Source: Oidiodendron maius Zn (taxonomy: Eukaryota; Ascomycota; Leotiomycetes; Myxotrichaceae). Taken from it: DNA of 59,372 bases. The notes beneath the pieces are model-generated. The model made no database searches, was not told the origin of the DNA, and was given only the letters and a program-made list of their open reading frames with translations. Below, one piece after another: positions 34,885 through 46,747 of this stretch; positions within the stretch are counted from its first letter, which is position 1, and each line of letters begins with the position of its first letter. Location: positions 60,787-120,158 of the forward strand of contig KN832906.1 of assembly GCA_000827325.1 (NCBI GenBank). The letters run 5' to 3'. Position numbers and translations under genes: made by a program.

Positions 34885-37209
34885 ATGATGTCGCCTCGTA
34901 TTTCGCAGCCTGCAGCAACAGCAGGAGCGACGAAGAGACTTCCACCGAATCCAAGACGAAGAAAGATCCCCCCAGAGCAACGAAAAAGAGTCGTTCAAGC
35001 GCACGCAGTATCCCAGTTCCGAAGCTGTCCGCTAAATTTACTGACTCTTAATAGATGCAATGCTTGCAATGTTAGACGTATTAAGTGTTCGGGAAGCCAG
35101 CCATGTTCCCAATGCTCTTCCAGGGGTAAAGTCTGCGAGTATCCACCTGAAAAAAGGAAACCACCACCATCACAGGACACGTATGAACAGCTTCAAGAAC
35201 ACTGTTCACTTTTACAGAGATGCTTAGAAGATGCAGTGCCATCAGAGAAGAAAAGACGGGCTCTCTTATCTAAATGGGCAAAGTCGCCAAGTGAAACATC
35301 TGACACCCTAGCGACACCAGGAAGTTCCGCCGATGACGAGCAAGAAAAAAGCTGGGAGGGTCGAATATTGCAGGACCCTGATGGGTTCATAAGGTACATG
35401 GGCGAATCATCAGGCGCTGCATTCATGGATCGGCTTCGCGAATTCGTGTCCACAGTTCTTCCTTTGCTATCAGACAAAAACGAGGCTCCTGCCATGGAAG
35501 ATACGTTCACGTCTCTCCTTGGAAGGTACCATACTCATGACTCAAGGCCATTGGCGCTACCAGAAGTCGACCTCTTTTACCTCCCACCCCCCTCAGATAT
35601 AGCCAAATTGCTTGCGGTCTTCCAGTTCTATGCGCAGGTGGGAACCGGTTCTTCAAATGGCGGCATCTATTATTGGGGCAATCTTTGGGACTTGGAACAC
35701 CAAGCCCGTAGATATAAACAAACACCTGAGTCGGACAACGATCCGCACATCTTGGCTTATCTCAACGCGGTGATGGCGCTTGCTTGTCAATATGACCCAT
35801 CGCTAGCTCCCGGATGGGAACTTTACCCAGGATTAACTTATTTTGCTCGTGCAAAGCATCTACTTATAAACCCGTTGGAAGACGCAAGCCTGGTAAATAT
35901 GCAAATTCTGAGTTTGATGGGTCACTATCTTCTGGGCATATACCGGAGAGACGCAGCGTACTTATATGTTGGACTGGCCGGGAGGACAGCGATTATTTAC
36001 GGACTTCATAAGGGTTGGATGATTGCGGGCCAAGATCTAGCAGGAGAGGAATTCAAGAGACAATTTTGGAATACGTATATTCTGGACAGGTAAGCCAATT
36101 TCGCATGTGCTCATATTATTTCAGCTCTAACTTTGTCGTGTTTAGGTGGCTCAGTTGTCTGATGGGAAGACCTCCTATAATCCCCGAAGAAGCCGTCGAT
36201 GTAGATATGCCAATAGACTATGTAAGTGCTGATACATATTAATTCGTCAGAAATTATCTAACTCTGCAGCCTGGTTCCAATCTACCACCTGCGGCAGGAC
36301 TTCGAGCGCACATAGAACTGTCGAAGATCATGGATGAAATTGTCAATAAGGTTTATGGGACGGATGGAACGGTACGTCTCGTCTCTGAGAGGCTTCCTCG
36401 TGTGCAAGCTGTAATGCAGAAGCTATCTTCTTGGGTTGGTGAACTTCCGCCTTCCTTACAACTGCACACAGTACAGATCCCAGACCGAGCATGCCTCATG
36501 TTGCATATGATGTACAATCAGGTAATTCTTTTCTACCCCGGTGTAAAGTAGCATGGAACCTAACTTTTCGCGCCAGCTCAAAATTCTCTGCACCCGACCA
36601 CTGTTGTTTATAGCTGCCAAGCACGCAGTAGCTATCAAATACATATCTTCGGAAAAGCGCCCGTCGCACAATTCTTATTCCGCACAAGCCATGTCGTGTG
36701 TTGAGGCTGCTCGACAGAACTCTCTTCTATGTGACCAGCTCCTGGAAACCAATCAAGCCGCCGTCCATTCTACTCCGGATTACCACTATGCTTTTACTGC
36801 TGCTATTGTGCTCCAGCTTGCCAGACTGGTTCCGGATACTTGTGTGGCAGAGGACTCTGACAGGGCCACATCTCTATTAGACTACTTGTCTGCAGTGGGA
36901 GACAAAGGCAATGAGTCAGCCAGAGATTGCGCAAGAATGGTCATAGAGCTAGGGGCAGTGGTATCAAGACTACTATTCAGCGAAAAAGCGCACGCAACCG
37001 AGTTCCAAATGCCGTCCGGTTCTGTTATAAATAAGGCTAGTTCACAGGGCCTAGAAAGAATTACATTTCCGCAGGGACAAGAGTTTTTATTAAGTGCTAA
37101 CCAGGACTTAACGAGTAATTCGTCCTTCCTTGATTTAGAAGTTGGTCGTCAGAATGAGCCAGATATCTATCAGGAGCTATATGCGTGGTTTACAGATACT
37201 ACTTTCTAA
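34885..37209 (+). CDS. Zn2Cys6 transcription factor of the glycosidase/MFS cluster
   Basis: Exons 34885-35000, 35055-36089, 36146-36221, 36270-36521 and 36577-37209 give 703 residues. Cysteines at 40, 43, 50, 56, 59 and 66 form the zinc cluster, followed by a Fungal_trans domain with GLAGRTAIIYGLHKGW and LMGRPPIIPEEAVDVDMP. The first intron (35001-35054) begins GC rather than GT and is 54 bases without a stop, so leaving it in adds 18 residues and still keeps the zinc cluster. I favour splicing because it gives the family-typical VVQACNACNVRRIKC. Lying just downstream of the MFS gene on the same strand, it is the likely local activator for the divergent glycosidase/MFS pair. The start at 34885 is the first ATG in frame. 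Confidence 0.82.
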
Positions 37210-37684
37210 CAAGAGAGAAATCGAAGTTATTCAGCCTGCTACCATTGTGTTGCGCTTGATATGCGCGGTTAAATTGTAGCGCCCAGATATAATCCTCACA
37301 GAACTGCTACCATTCCAGTATGCATGGATGCTATGTTTGACTAATACATATAAGCAATAAATTAATTATGCATCCCTGCGTATCAACAATATACACTATT
37401 TGAAAGCATGAAACCATATCTATGTCGTAAAAAGTATGTATTTATGCGCATGATATGTCTGAGAAATACCAATACAGCAGGGAAGCAACAAAGATATGCG
37501 CAGTGAACATAGGTCTAACAAACGTGCTCTCAATGAGATCTTCTAGGCTTGTATGGTATAAGTCCAAATGTTCAATAGAAGAATCCTTGAAATTGTTTGC
37601 AATCAAGATAGTTTTTATCTGTGATCTTGTTCAAGTTCTACAATCCAAGAGTCGGTCTAAATTCGAATCCCTGTAGGCCATGTA
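37210..37684. other. Convergent intergenic gap
   Basis: 3' flanks of the regulator and the NTF2-like gene. No gene or RNA gene seen. Confidence 0.5.
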
Positions 37685-38228
37685 CTACGCGGTGCCTGTG
37701 TGCGTACTAACACCATCAATCATTGCGTATAGCTCCTGCACTCTCCCATCATCGTTAACAATTAAGACGTCCCAGCCTTTCATTCCACCCTCTTCCCCAA
37801 TAGGCCCATATACCCACGGCTGCATTATTATATTAAAATTTAGCCACAGATCTCCAGAACGTTGGAATGCCCATGTGGACTTCTCATCAGCATGAAGTCC
37901 TAATAACAGTCGGAATCAGCATCTAATTTGTGTTTCGGCATTAAGTGGTGCAAAAGCAGGTATATTGCAAATAAATATAAAATATCTGTCACTCATTCAT
38001 CAGACAATAAATAAAAGCAAACTACTAACCATCCCACAGCTGATCCATAGCATCGTAGCCAGCAGAAGCTCCAAATGGTGAGTAACATGTAATATCCGAA
38101 GCCCAATACTTTTCCATTAGTTGGCGGCGTTTTGTTTGATCACGTTCATTGAAGATGTCGAATGTTGTGGCTTCCACAAGAGCGCGTGCTTGATCAACTG
38201 TTACTTTGTCCATGTTGGAACTCGCCAC
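37685..38228 (-). CDS. SnoaL/NTF2-like small protein
   Basis: Two exons on the minus strand (38228-38030 and 37899-37685) give 137 residues. The first exon has the SnoaL-like start VTVDQARALVEATTFDIFNE followed by KYWASDITCYSPFG, where an acidic pocket strand normally lies. The second adds GDLWLNFNIIMQPWVYGP and WDVLIVNDDGRVQELYAMID, the curved-sheet strands that close the cone. The 130-base intron (GTTAGT..TAG) is longer than its neighbours and the donor is slightly unusual, so an extra small exon inside it is possible. The fold serves as cyclase, isomerase or binding protein; no function can be assigned. Confidence 0.7.
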
Positions 38229-39145
38229 TGCTTTCCTTAAACTGAGGGTTCTGGTCTTGGCGGTCTCGGGTAGCAGTAACCTAGATTGAAGCGATAAGAG
38301 ATATACCTACAAACAGTTCTCAAACTCTATAGAGGGGCAGGTTCTTATACTAGTCAGCTGAAACAAGATGAGGCGCAATACTCGGAATCTTATATCAGCT
38401 GATATTGGTTAGTAAGTACTATCAGCACTAGGTGCATCTGGCAAACCTTTAGAGGGAAAGTAGTTAACGCCTAATACTGTTCCTTATCCGTTTATAGAAG
38501 AATGCCTAGCCTTTTCTAGAAACCTTGATGCACCCGAACATCTCTATGGCTGTAATAATTGCCGCTACCACAACCTGCTTCAAGGGCCTCTCAGCTAGGG
38601 GGTTTAGCTTTTTTTGTGTGCAACCTAATTACTGGTTTCAGTTACTTGCATTAACATTGCTCATTCTACGTACGAAGCCTTAGATTACTTTTTTAGTGGA
38701 CTGAAAGAGCTTTGGGTTCATGACCCTGTTGCAATACTCGATCTGGAGTTGACGACTTGAATTGCCACTACAGTGGAAGAAGCCTATTAAATACATAAGC
38801 AGTACCAAATGTACTATACGCCTGCGTACATTGAGTCCTTCGGCACTCCAGCAGACCAGAACCACGAGTTTATCACGTGATCGACGCAAAGAATCCAAGA
38901 TGTTGGTGGAACTCTCTTCTGATTGGCTGAAGCAATGAATTACTAAGCATATAGGATCGAATACAGCTGATATTTTGACTCTACTCACTAACTACAGAGC
39001 GTCTGAATAGCCTCCTTATATATTCGAACATTCAGTGATTCCTCCGATATTCGGCGCCGAATATCGGAATGCTCATCCCTTGCGTCCTGGGACTGAGTTC
39101 ATGTTATCACCACTAAATTAAGCTATACACGGATGCCAGTGACCC
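38229..39145. other. Gap between NTF2-like gene and mariner-like element
   Basis: About 900 bases with only short frames and no domains. No repeat recognised. Confidence 0.45.
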
Positions 39146-40616
39146 ACCAGGGGGTGCAAGAATTCGTTTCCGGGCTTATATAAGCACGCGCATTAAGAAT
39201 GCAGCAAAACAATGATATATTCCTAACTAGATCACCACAAATCACTCTTAATGGGCTTCCCACCTGATTTAATAAGCTTTTGGTATCGCCCAGGCATTTC
39301 ATTGATCCTATCTTGAATCTCCTGTTGTGTCACCTTATGCCATTTATCCTGAATAACCTCATGTAACTCTGCTATTGTCCTCTATGTTCTCTTCTGTATT
39401 TGTGGCTTTATAATGTTCCAACAGGCTTTAATTGGGTTTAAATCAGGAGATTGGGCAGGGTGTATAAGTAGTCTAATACTGTGCTCTCTTTTTAAGGCCC
39501 TTGCAATATTCTCTTTAGCCCCCCTTGTACTATATAAGCCATTATTGTCTTCCTGTAAAATCCATGGTCCAGGATGCTTTTGTTTTAGCTCCTTGTATAC
39601 AGAGATATACTTCGGTAAGATCTTCTCTGTATAGTATAGTTGTGTTATTGAATTGCCTTTTGGTTTGACCTTAACTGGATGTGGCTTAGATGCTTCCCAC
39701 TCTAGAAGTCTCTGCTTGTATTCCTCCTTTGATTCAGTTGTAGGACAGTGTCGAGGCCTTGGTGCTCTTGGTAGTTGTTCCTCATGTTTGTCTTGTTCAT
39801 GTTTATCGTGGTAAAAGATCAATTCATTGTACTTCTCCTCCCAAGATACCTATCCAGCAACATGGACCTTATTCCCCTCTATCTGTGGCCTCTCTTGAAT
39901 ATTCTCACTATCTGTCCTTGTCCCAGCCTCCTGTAGGATATATGCTGCACCTATAGTAGCTGGATCAATATAGAACTCGTCTGTAAACATAATCCAAGAC
40001 CAGAAATCATCGATTGTCTTGTCTTTATATGTCTCGCTATATTTCACCCTATCTCTCTTGTTTTTTGCTGAAATTTCCTTCTGAACATAAGCCATTTTAT
40101 ACCTCCGGCCTTCTTTTGTTGCCTGCTTTAATTGGTTGATTAATTGACGTGGTTTGACCTTAAGTTGGTGGTATTCGATTTGAGCTTTATACAGCTGGTC
40201 ACGGACTGGGTTTCTTGATGGTGACACAAGCATTTGGCATTGCTTGTCTGAGACTCTAGACTTCCTCCCAAGTTTATTTGACCTCTGCCTTTGCTTTCGA
40301 TATACAGGGCTCCCTTGTTCTCGTCGTTGTGCTAGCCAATTTCGTCTACATCGATCAGTAATATCATTCATGGCTGCAATCTCAGAGAGGGTTTTCTTGC
40401 TACGCCACTGATCGTAATTATTGAAAAAGCTAGTTCTCTTGATAGTATTGTATTGAGGCCTTATTGTAGGCCTATCTGGCATGCAGGCGCGATTTTTTGA
40501 CCGTATAAGGGGTGCCATTTTGTCGTGTTTTATCAAGGTGTTGATGTCGCGATTTTGATGTTTTGATGATCTCTGGAAAATAATCGGCCCGGAAACGAAT
40601 TCTTGCACCCCCTGGT
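39146..40616 (-). mobile_element. Tc1/mariner-like element with 30-base perfect inverted repeats
   Basis: The left end starts ACCAGGGGGTGCAAGAATTC and continues to 39175. Its exact reverse complement ends at 40616, so about 30 bases match perfectly. Length is 1471 bases, normal for the family. The flanks on both sides read GACCC (39141-39145 and 40617-40621). Tc1/mariner elements normally duplicate TA, which is absent here, so either the ends are set slightly wrong or the element targets differently. One transposase gene lies inside on the minus strand. Confidence 0.8.
39232..40518 (-). pseudogene. Tc1/mariner-type transposase with two nonsense codons
   Basis: A single 429-codon frame from ATG 40518 to TGA 39232-39234, interrupted only by TAG at 39850-39852 and 39382-39384. 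At both places relatives have Trp (TGG), so each is one G to A change in the sense expected of RIP. The N-terminal half carries helix-turn-helix regions. The catalytic part shows WIMFTDEFYIDP (first Asp), WILQEDNNGLYSTR (second Asp) and HPAQSPDLNPIKACWN, where Lys stands in place of the usual catalytic Glu (GAA to AAA). The copy is therefore dead three times over but young, because no frameshift has accumulated. Confidence 0.8.
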
Positions 40617-41086
40617 GACCCCTTCGCCACCTTAGTCAGCATCCATCAACACAAGACTACCAATATTTACATATATACGCACCTTAAGTAGCAATATGTA
40701 CTTAAGCATGCTTAGCAATTTGGAGAAAACTTTTAACTATTCGTGTCATCTAGAGAATCCTTACTCAATTCACGGGCATATAACTATCGATCAGACTGGT
40801 ATGCGCGATGATGTTTAGTATTGTTTAGAGCAAGGAATGTTCCATAATTGTTGACTAAGATCAAGAATAATGGCTATGCAAATATGAAAAAGCATTCATG
40901 CGCATGGGGTTTTCCTGCTCTTAGATCTTGTTCGCATAGATCGAGAAATTGATTTTTTCCCCCCCACCCCGAAGCCTTCTCTTCACGGCCACTACGATCT
41001 GAAAATCCAATCTTTCTGCAGCTGAGAAACTGGCGTGGATGACCCTGAGTAGGGCTGGTCTAAGTGATGAAGATGCAATATTTTCC
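40617..41086. other. Gap downstream of hexokinase
   Basis: 3' flank of the kinase gene and the right flank of the mariner-like element. No gene seen. Confidence 0.5.
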
Positions 41087-42811
41087 TCACAATGTTGATC
41101 CCGCAAGTTTGCTCTCCTGTTCGGCCATTCTCGCCACAAGAGCTGCTCCAACCCCACTGCCATCCCTGGCCAAGCCAAAACGAATGCGCTTCGCTCCCTC
41201 ATATCCTATGCCGTCGATATCTTTAAGTGTACTGCGAATGCCGTCCTCGAAACCAGGGTAGAACTCAAATAGTGAACCGTCCACGCCGATATCAATAATA
41301 TCTTGTCCGTCAATCTTCTCGTGACTTCTCTTCCAAGGAACTAGGTAACTGGTCCAGTGACGAATGATGCTCAATAGTGATTGGATAAATGCAGATATGG
41401 AACTATAGTGCTGAATCACACCTAGACTTGTGGATATAGGCTTTCCTGCGTGGTTTTCGTTGCGCGGTTGGGGGGTTCCGCCGGGTTTAGATGGCTCATC
41501 GCATCCAGAGACTGATAAACGTCCTGATTTTAGAACAATAGCTGCAATGGCAACTCCGGCAAGTCTAGCTGCTCTATCGCCTATAGCAACCGCAAGAATT
41601 TTGACTGCTTCTGCTAATTCCCTCGACGCATTGATATTAAATGAGACGTTCAGTTGTTTTCTGAGCATGGACAAATCTGTAGAATCATCGGCGGCTGCCA
41701 TTGACAAAAATGATGAATCAATGGCAAATTGTTGATTCAGTTTTGAGTCTAACGGGACATCGATCGAGGTTGTAGTTGAAACTAATGCAAGAATGGTATG
41801 TCGTAATATTTCACCAAGGTACATTCCAGAGATTCGTTTTTCATACATCTGGATGCCGGGATGCACGGATTCAGTATCAACAGCCAGGTCGTATGGAGTG
41901 GTCGGAAGTACAAGAAGCTCGTCGTCGAAAGCCCCCCATTCAGTGTTTATAACCATCTCTCCCTCGGCAAATTTGCCCGAGCGGATCAGCTTGGTGATAT
42001 TGTGCATCTTTTCAACATACGCTCCATTCGTTCCGGTTCCGAAAATGGCCCCAAGCAAAGTTTTTGTACGGCCTGGAGATGTGTATGACCTTGCCAGAAG
42101 AGCCCCAACCGTGTCATTGACCAGGGCGACAACAAGGACAGGGAGATTCAATTTGTCAATCTCGGTCTGAAATACTGCGCTGATATCCTGTCCCACTGCA
42201 TCAGGGATATTGAATCCCTTTGTCCATCTCAACAATGTGCCTCTGTTTAAAGCTTGTTGCTCAAAAGTAAAACTGAAGGTCAATCCTAGTAAAAGTCGTT
42301 TTTGGATGTGACCGGGCGACGAATCTTTGGAATCTTGGTATTTTTGAAGAAGATTTTCATGGTGATGTTGCAAAAATATGTTTATCTGCTCTGCGATGTA
42401 TGCAAATAGCTCACTGAAGTACCTGGCTGTTATAATGCTTACAGGTATTGCGACCTTGGACTGCGTGATAGAAAATGTACTGTCTCCATGCAAATTGACA
42501 GAGCAAATGCGGAGGTTAGTCCCTCCAAGGTCTACTGCAAGATACAATCCAGTTTCCGTGCCATCCGGCACGGCAGTGACATAGGACGGGATTTGGTTCA
42601 TCGTTGCTCCATCTCTCTCTAGCCCCTCCTCTATAAAAGCTATTAGCTCTGGGACAATGCCAGCCAGTTGGCAAGAGCTGACTATAAATCCCGCGAAATG
42701 AAAGTCATACTAACCCATCTGCTTTATGAAATGCCTCGTAGCCTGTCTTACATCTTGTTGATTATACTCAAACTCCTTTGCTACACGACTTGCCCACTCT
42801 ACAGGGGACAT
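41087..42811 (-). CDS. Hexokinase-family sugar kinase, likely N-acetylglucosamine kinase
   Basis: Two exons on the minus strand (42811-42715 and 42681-41087) give 563 residues. Motifs in order: DLGGTN phosphate loop (83-88), TFSF...RWTKGF sugar loop (about 168-189), VNDTVGALLA with catalytic Asp222, GTGTN adenosine loop (about 247-251), INTEWGAFDD, and SGCDEPS late in the chain. The sugar loop reads FSFTFEQ rather than the FSFP of glucose hexokinases, and an insert of about 60 residues precedes the C-terminal FEFYPGFEDG. This and the divergent neighbour nag1 point to a GlcNAc kinase (Candida NAG5, Trichoderma HXK3 type). The proposed intron is only 33 bases (42714-42682) but is the only join that keeps the conserved N-terminus MSPVEWASRVAKEFEYNQQD. 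Confidence 0.82.
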
Positions 42812-43372
42812 GGAGAGAGAATCCCGAACACCGGGCTGCTGATAGGGTTATGCGGCTTGTAGTAGATGCAGTGAGTACTAGCCGTGGATATTGCCTGAGA
42901 GTATGAAATGGAGATATTGGATTCTCAGGTCGCGACAGGATGCTGGAGCATGCATTTCTAGTTGTCTATGTAGTTTGAAGAACGACGACACCCAACCTCG
43001 CCATGTTACTTTGCCGCTTACAGCAGGCCCCATGGCCCCGCAAGAAGGCCGAAATTGGCCCTCTACGGCGTTTAAATTCGGCCAGGAGTAAGAAATTGCT
43101 CGTATCACACCTCGGATGAGATATATTACGAAAGCTCGGTCCACTCACATTGGTGGAGTGTCGCAGCCCGGCAAACTTCACCGGACAATCCCCGGAAATG
43201 CTTGTTGGTCAGGACAATGTCGGACCGGCAATTAAACAGTCCCATGTTTACGGAGACCTTGATTCCAGAAGGATATGCCGTCTGGAAAGAGCCTCATAGT
43301 ATGAATATGTAGACTCAGCTCTCCTATTGTACGCGGAATCAATATTGGATTAACTAAATTAATATATTCGAA
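42812..43372. promoter_or_regulatory. Divergent promoter of hexokinase and nag1 with CCGG motifs
   Basis: A 561-base bidirectional promoter. CCGGA occurs twice 11 bases apart (43181-43185, 43192-43196) and CGGACCGG at 43221-43228 contains CGG-N1-CCG. These resemble Zn2Cys6 half-sites and recur upstream of the regulator at 46747 and the permease at 49442. Function is inferred. Confidence 0.5.
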
Positions 43373-44574
43373 ATGAGATTACTCATTAGAGGCAACTCCC
43401 AGGCTGTCGGGAAGTATATTGCAGAGTACATAATCGGTAAGAAATATCTGCTCTGCCTACTTGTATGGGCATCATATATACAACCCTGCTAAAATAATAT
43501 CTCATAGATCGAATCAATTCATTTGCTCCTACCGCATCCAGACCCTTCGTCCTCGGTCTACCAACAGGAAGTAGCCCACTTGAGATCTACAAAAATCTCG
43601 TCGAAAAGTTCAAAGCCGGTGACATATCATTTGAAAATGTCATTACATTTAATATGGTAAACAGCTTATTCCAAATTTGAATTATGCACACGTTCCGAAT
43701 TGCTTCTAATACGGGCGTGACAGGACGAATATGTCGCCCTTCCACGCGATCACCCCGAGTCATATCATACATTCATGCACAAGCACTTCTTTTCGCACAT
43801 CAATATTCCATTGAAGAACGTAAATATCCTAGACGGTAATGCCCTAGACCTGGAAGCGGAGTGTATTGCATATGAGGCCAAAATAAAGGCTGTTGGCGGT
43901 ATAGATTTATTCCTCGGAGGAATCGGCACTGATGGGCACATTGCTTTCAACGAACCAGGAAGTAGCTTGGTTAGTAGGACGAGGGTCAAAACATTAACCT
44001 ATGAAACCGTAGTTGCAAACTCTCGGTTCTTCGGAGGCAATCTTGAAGCGGTACCAAAGTGTGCGTTGACTGTGGGCGTCGCGACCATACTGGATGTACG
44101 TCGACTTCTCCTGTCATGGTGAAGTTCTGCTCACTAATGATGCAGGCAAGGGAGATAGTCATCATTGCTACCGGAGCTGCGAAAGCCCTTGCTGTTAAAA
44201 AGTGTATTGAAGATGGTGTAAATCATATGTGGACTGCATCGTGTCTGCAGAATCATCCATGCGCCATGTTCGTAGTGGATGACGATGCCACGTTAGAAAT
44301 GCAAGTCAAGACAGTCAAGGTTGGTATCTGAACAGTCAAACCCAGAACCATAGAGCGACGCGCTAATCAATTCTAGCACTTTGCGCATGTTGAGAAAACG
44401 GTCAAGAACTTGAAGAAAGGAGTTGAATCGCCTGCGATACCTAGAAGGGCCAGGGCAGCCCCAGCTCTCGACGGTGAAGATTTGGCGTCTGATAGAATGT
44501 CATCACGGATTGGAAGTTGGGATTTCAAGGATATGGATCAAGTGCACAGAAACGTTGCTGAGATGGTGGCATGA
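43373..44574 (+). CDS. nag1: Glucosamine-6-phosphate deaminase
   Basis: Five exons (43373-43436, 43508-43656, 43724-44095, 44146-44319, 44377-44574) give 318 residues. Motifs: GLPTGSSP phosphate loop, TFNMDEYVAL with the catalytic Asp, and [18 protein letters not shown] with the second Asp, the ring-opening His and the Glu. The enzyme turns glucosamine-6-phosphate into fructose-6-phos-phate and ammonia, the last step of N-acetylglucosamine use. Intron sizes are 71, 67, 50 and 57 bases and every junction restores frame. It is divergent from the hexokinase-family gene and its stop is 43 bases from the stop of the convergent regulator. In other fungi nag1 sits with a GlcNAc kinase, a deacetylase (dac1), a transporter (ngt1) and RON1; only the kinase is seen here. 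Confidence 0.92.
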
Positions 44575-44617
44575 TCTTGTAAGATATTCGCATGGCGTAT
44601 CTCAGCAGCCGAAGATA

Positions 44618-46747
44618 TCATTGAAACTGATCGGGCATGGACCACTGTGCTTCGTAAGGGAATTGAAGACTCATCTCGTCAAAGATGGCCCTTGATAGGT
44701 GATCTGGAAGATTCGTGGCAAGGTCTTCGGAAGTAAGAGCAGGAGGCGTATGTATGCTCTGGAAGTTGGTCTCAAGCTTGTCGGCCAACTTCTGACGAAA
44801 TCCGGTGGCAGGCTCCTTGGTCATGCGCAATGTGTTTAATAAGTCTTGAATCATAGGAAGATCTAAAGAAGTTAGAGTGTATTCTCAATAGATATGCATA
44901 TTCACATACCGTTTTCTTCTCCCACACCACCTTCGATACCTTGAAGGACGAGAAGAGCAGCCCAGGTAATCATCTGATCAGTCAGTCTCAATATGCACAA
45001 TAATAGGACAAACACTTTACCACAAAGTCCCAGTTCGCCCAGACGCTTTTATCATCAACCTGCATCTTTAATGCCGCCCTTGCTGAAACGAGTAATTCCT
45101 TCTGTTCCCCAGCTGTAGTGGATGTTGAGAAGAGGTTAAATCCACGGGCAGGGTGATAAATAGAAAGCACCAAAAGCCTGTGAAGAATATATTGTCGAAA
45201 TATGAGCTTGCGATCATGTTCAGATTTCCCTGCAGTAACTTTTAGTTACTCGTCAAATGTCTTGTAGCAACTACACGTACCTGCTGAGGAAGCCGAAGTG
45301 AACCGCGACAGCCACCTGTCAAGTTGCGTTGCCCAGTCTCTAATAACCGCTGCATCAACGGGAGTGAACGGCGAAGTTAGAGTTGACTTTTCGGACGCTG
45401 TTGTGAACCACGACCAAATAGACGGTATGCCTCGTCCAGTAAAATGAGTCAACCCCATATGCATCATTTGGGAGAGGCTATTAATATCATCATCTGGTGA
45501 GATGTGAAGGCGTGGTAACGGCGGGTGAAGCGGGATGATAGGACAAGACATGTGTAGAGAAGCATGCTCTAGATCGATAATCTGCCAACTGTAAGTTTAC
45601 ACAGAATAAACACGGTGGAGGAGCAACGAACTTGTAGGCCGGAAAACAGTCTTTGCCATTCTCTGGATCGCACATCGGCTTCCCTTGGGCAAGACTCTAA
45701 CACAAGACGATATCCGATCGAAATCCAGATGCCCGTAGATTTAGCAGATGCTTCACATGTAAGACCAGCCAGAATAATACCAAGCACGTCTTGAAAGGCA
45801 TTTTCTTCTTGTGCGGACGCTGGGATTTTGGCGGTCGCCTCGTCTGGTTGCGGAAGGGTCAACTGCGCAATGGCCTCGCACATCACCATAAAGTATTCTG
45901 AAGATAGCTCTGCCATTTCTGCTTCAGAGTGGCGAAGAGAAGAGACATACAGCATCGAGGCTAGAAGCAGAGGATTCGGTGCTGAGAATGTCTGTTTCGT
46001 AGGAAGGAAGTGCAGGCCAGGCATATTCTTGTGAAACCTAATGATGTTAATCAAGTTCATTGAGACCCGTGATCGAATGTTTACCCAAGCCATAATTTTT
46101 TAATTACCTCATGGGACCAGATTTTGGGCTGCAAGTTTTGGCGCGAAGTTTTTCTAAGCTGGGCAAGAGATGCCCCTATGCCGCTCATCAAGGGGTCATC
46201 GCTACCGTTCCACTGCCAGTCAGCATCTTTGTCGGTGGCGGGAGTTAATTCTGAATCGAGCCCAATGAATGTTTCAATAGCATCTAGCCGCTTCAACACA
46301 GCTTCGATGGAATCTGATGAATAGTTCGGTTGAACTATAGACTCATCCGGATGTAGGCGATAAGCAATAGGGGAGGCACTATCCCTTAAGCCAGCTGCCT
46401 GCCTCGAGCTTAGTAGGCATCTCAGGGGCGGGCATGATCATGAGGTGTTCTCACATTTGCTCTGGGCTTGAATATGCACTCCACTCCCGCCCGGGCACAT
46501 CGTCGACATGATGGACCTTCGTCAATCTTACATTTCATCTGAAACGAGGGAATAATTCAGCCATGAGCCGGCAGATACGGGGAGTGCCGAATCACCTTCA
46601 GCCGCCGACACTTCACTAAACTACCGTCAGCACGTGTTTACAACGCCAAGGCACGGAACTTAACGTACGACATGCTTTGGTTGTCTTCGGACGCGAGGGC
46701 GACGGCGGCGACACCTCCACCAAGTGGGGCATACACATTGAGCGCAT
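44618..46747 (-). CDS. Zn2Cys6 transcription factor next to nag1
   Basis: Nine exons on the minus strand: 46747-46669, 46615-46596, 46538-46455, 46398-46085, 46037-45632, 45581-45281, 45229-45021, 44973-44910 and 44862-44618. Total 573 residues, and all phases agree. The zinc cluster is spread over the first three exons; after splicing it has cysteines at 26, 29, 36, 44, 47 and 54 (C-x2-C-x6-C-x7-C-x2-C-x6-C), ending RAGVECIFKPRAN. A linker helix LKRLDAIETFIGL follows, then a Fungal_trans-like regulatory part with a typical RRAD-style segment. The 20-base second exon is unusually small. It is convergent with nag1. Published GlcNAc clusters use the Ndt80-type RON1, so a zinc-cluster regulator here would be a different arrangement; the target is inferred. 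Confidence 0.8.

Noticed and set aside
37630-37680. tRNA-like TTCGAATCC word
   Set aside because: No matching T-stem, anticodon arm or acceptor stem can be folded around it.
41793-42170. 125-codon plus-strand frame
   Set aside because: Antisense to the conserved core of the hexokinase gene.
42878-43144. 88-codon minus-strand frame in the hexokinase/nag1 promoter
   Set aside because: No domain and no conserved text; it lies between two divergent starts and is best read as promoter.
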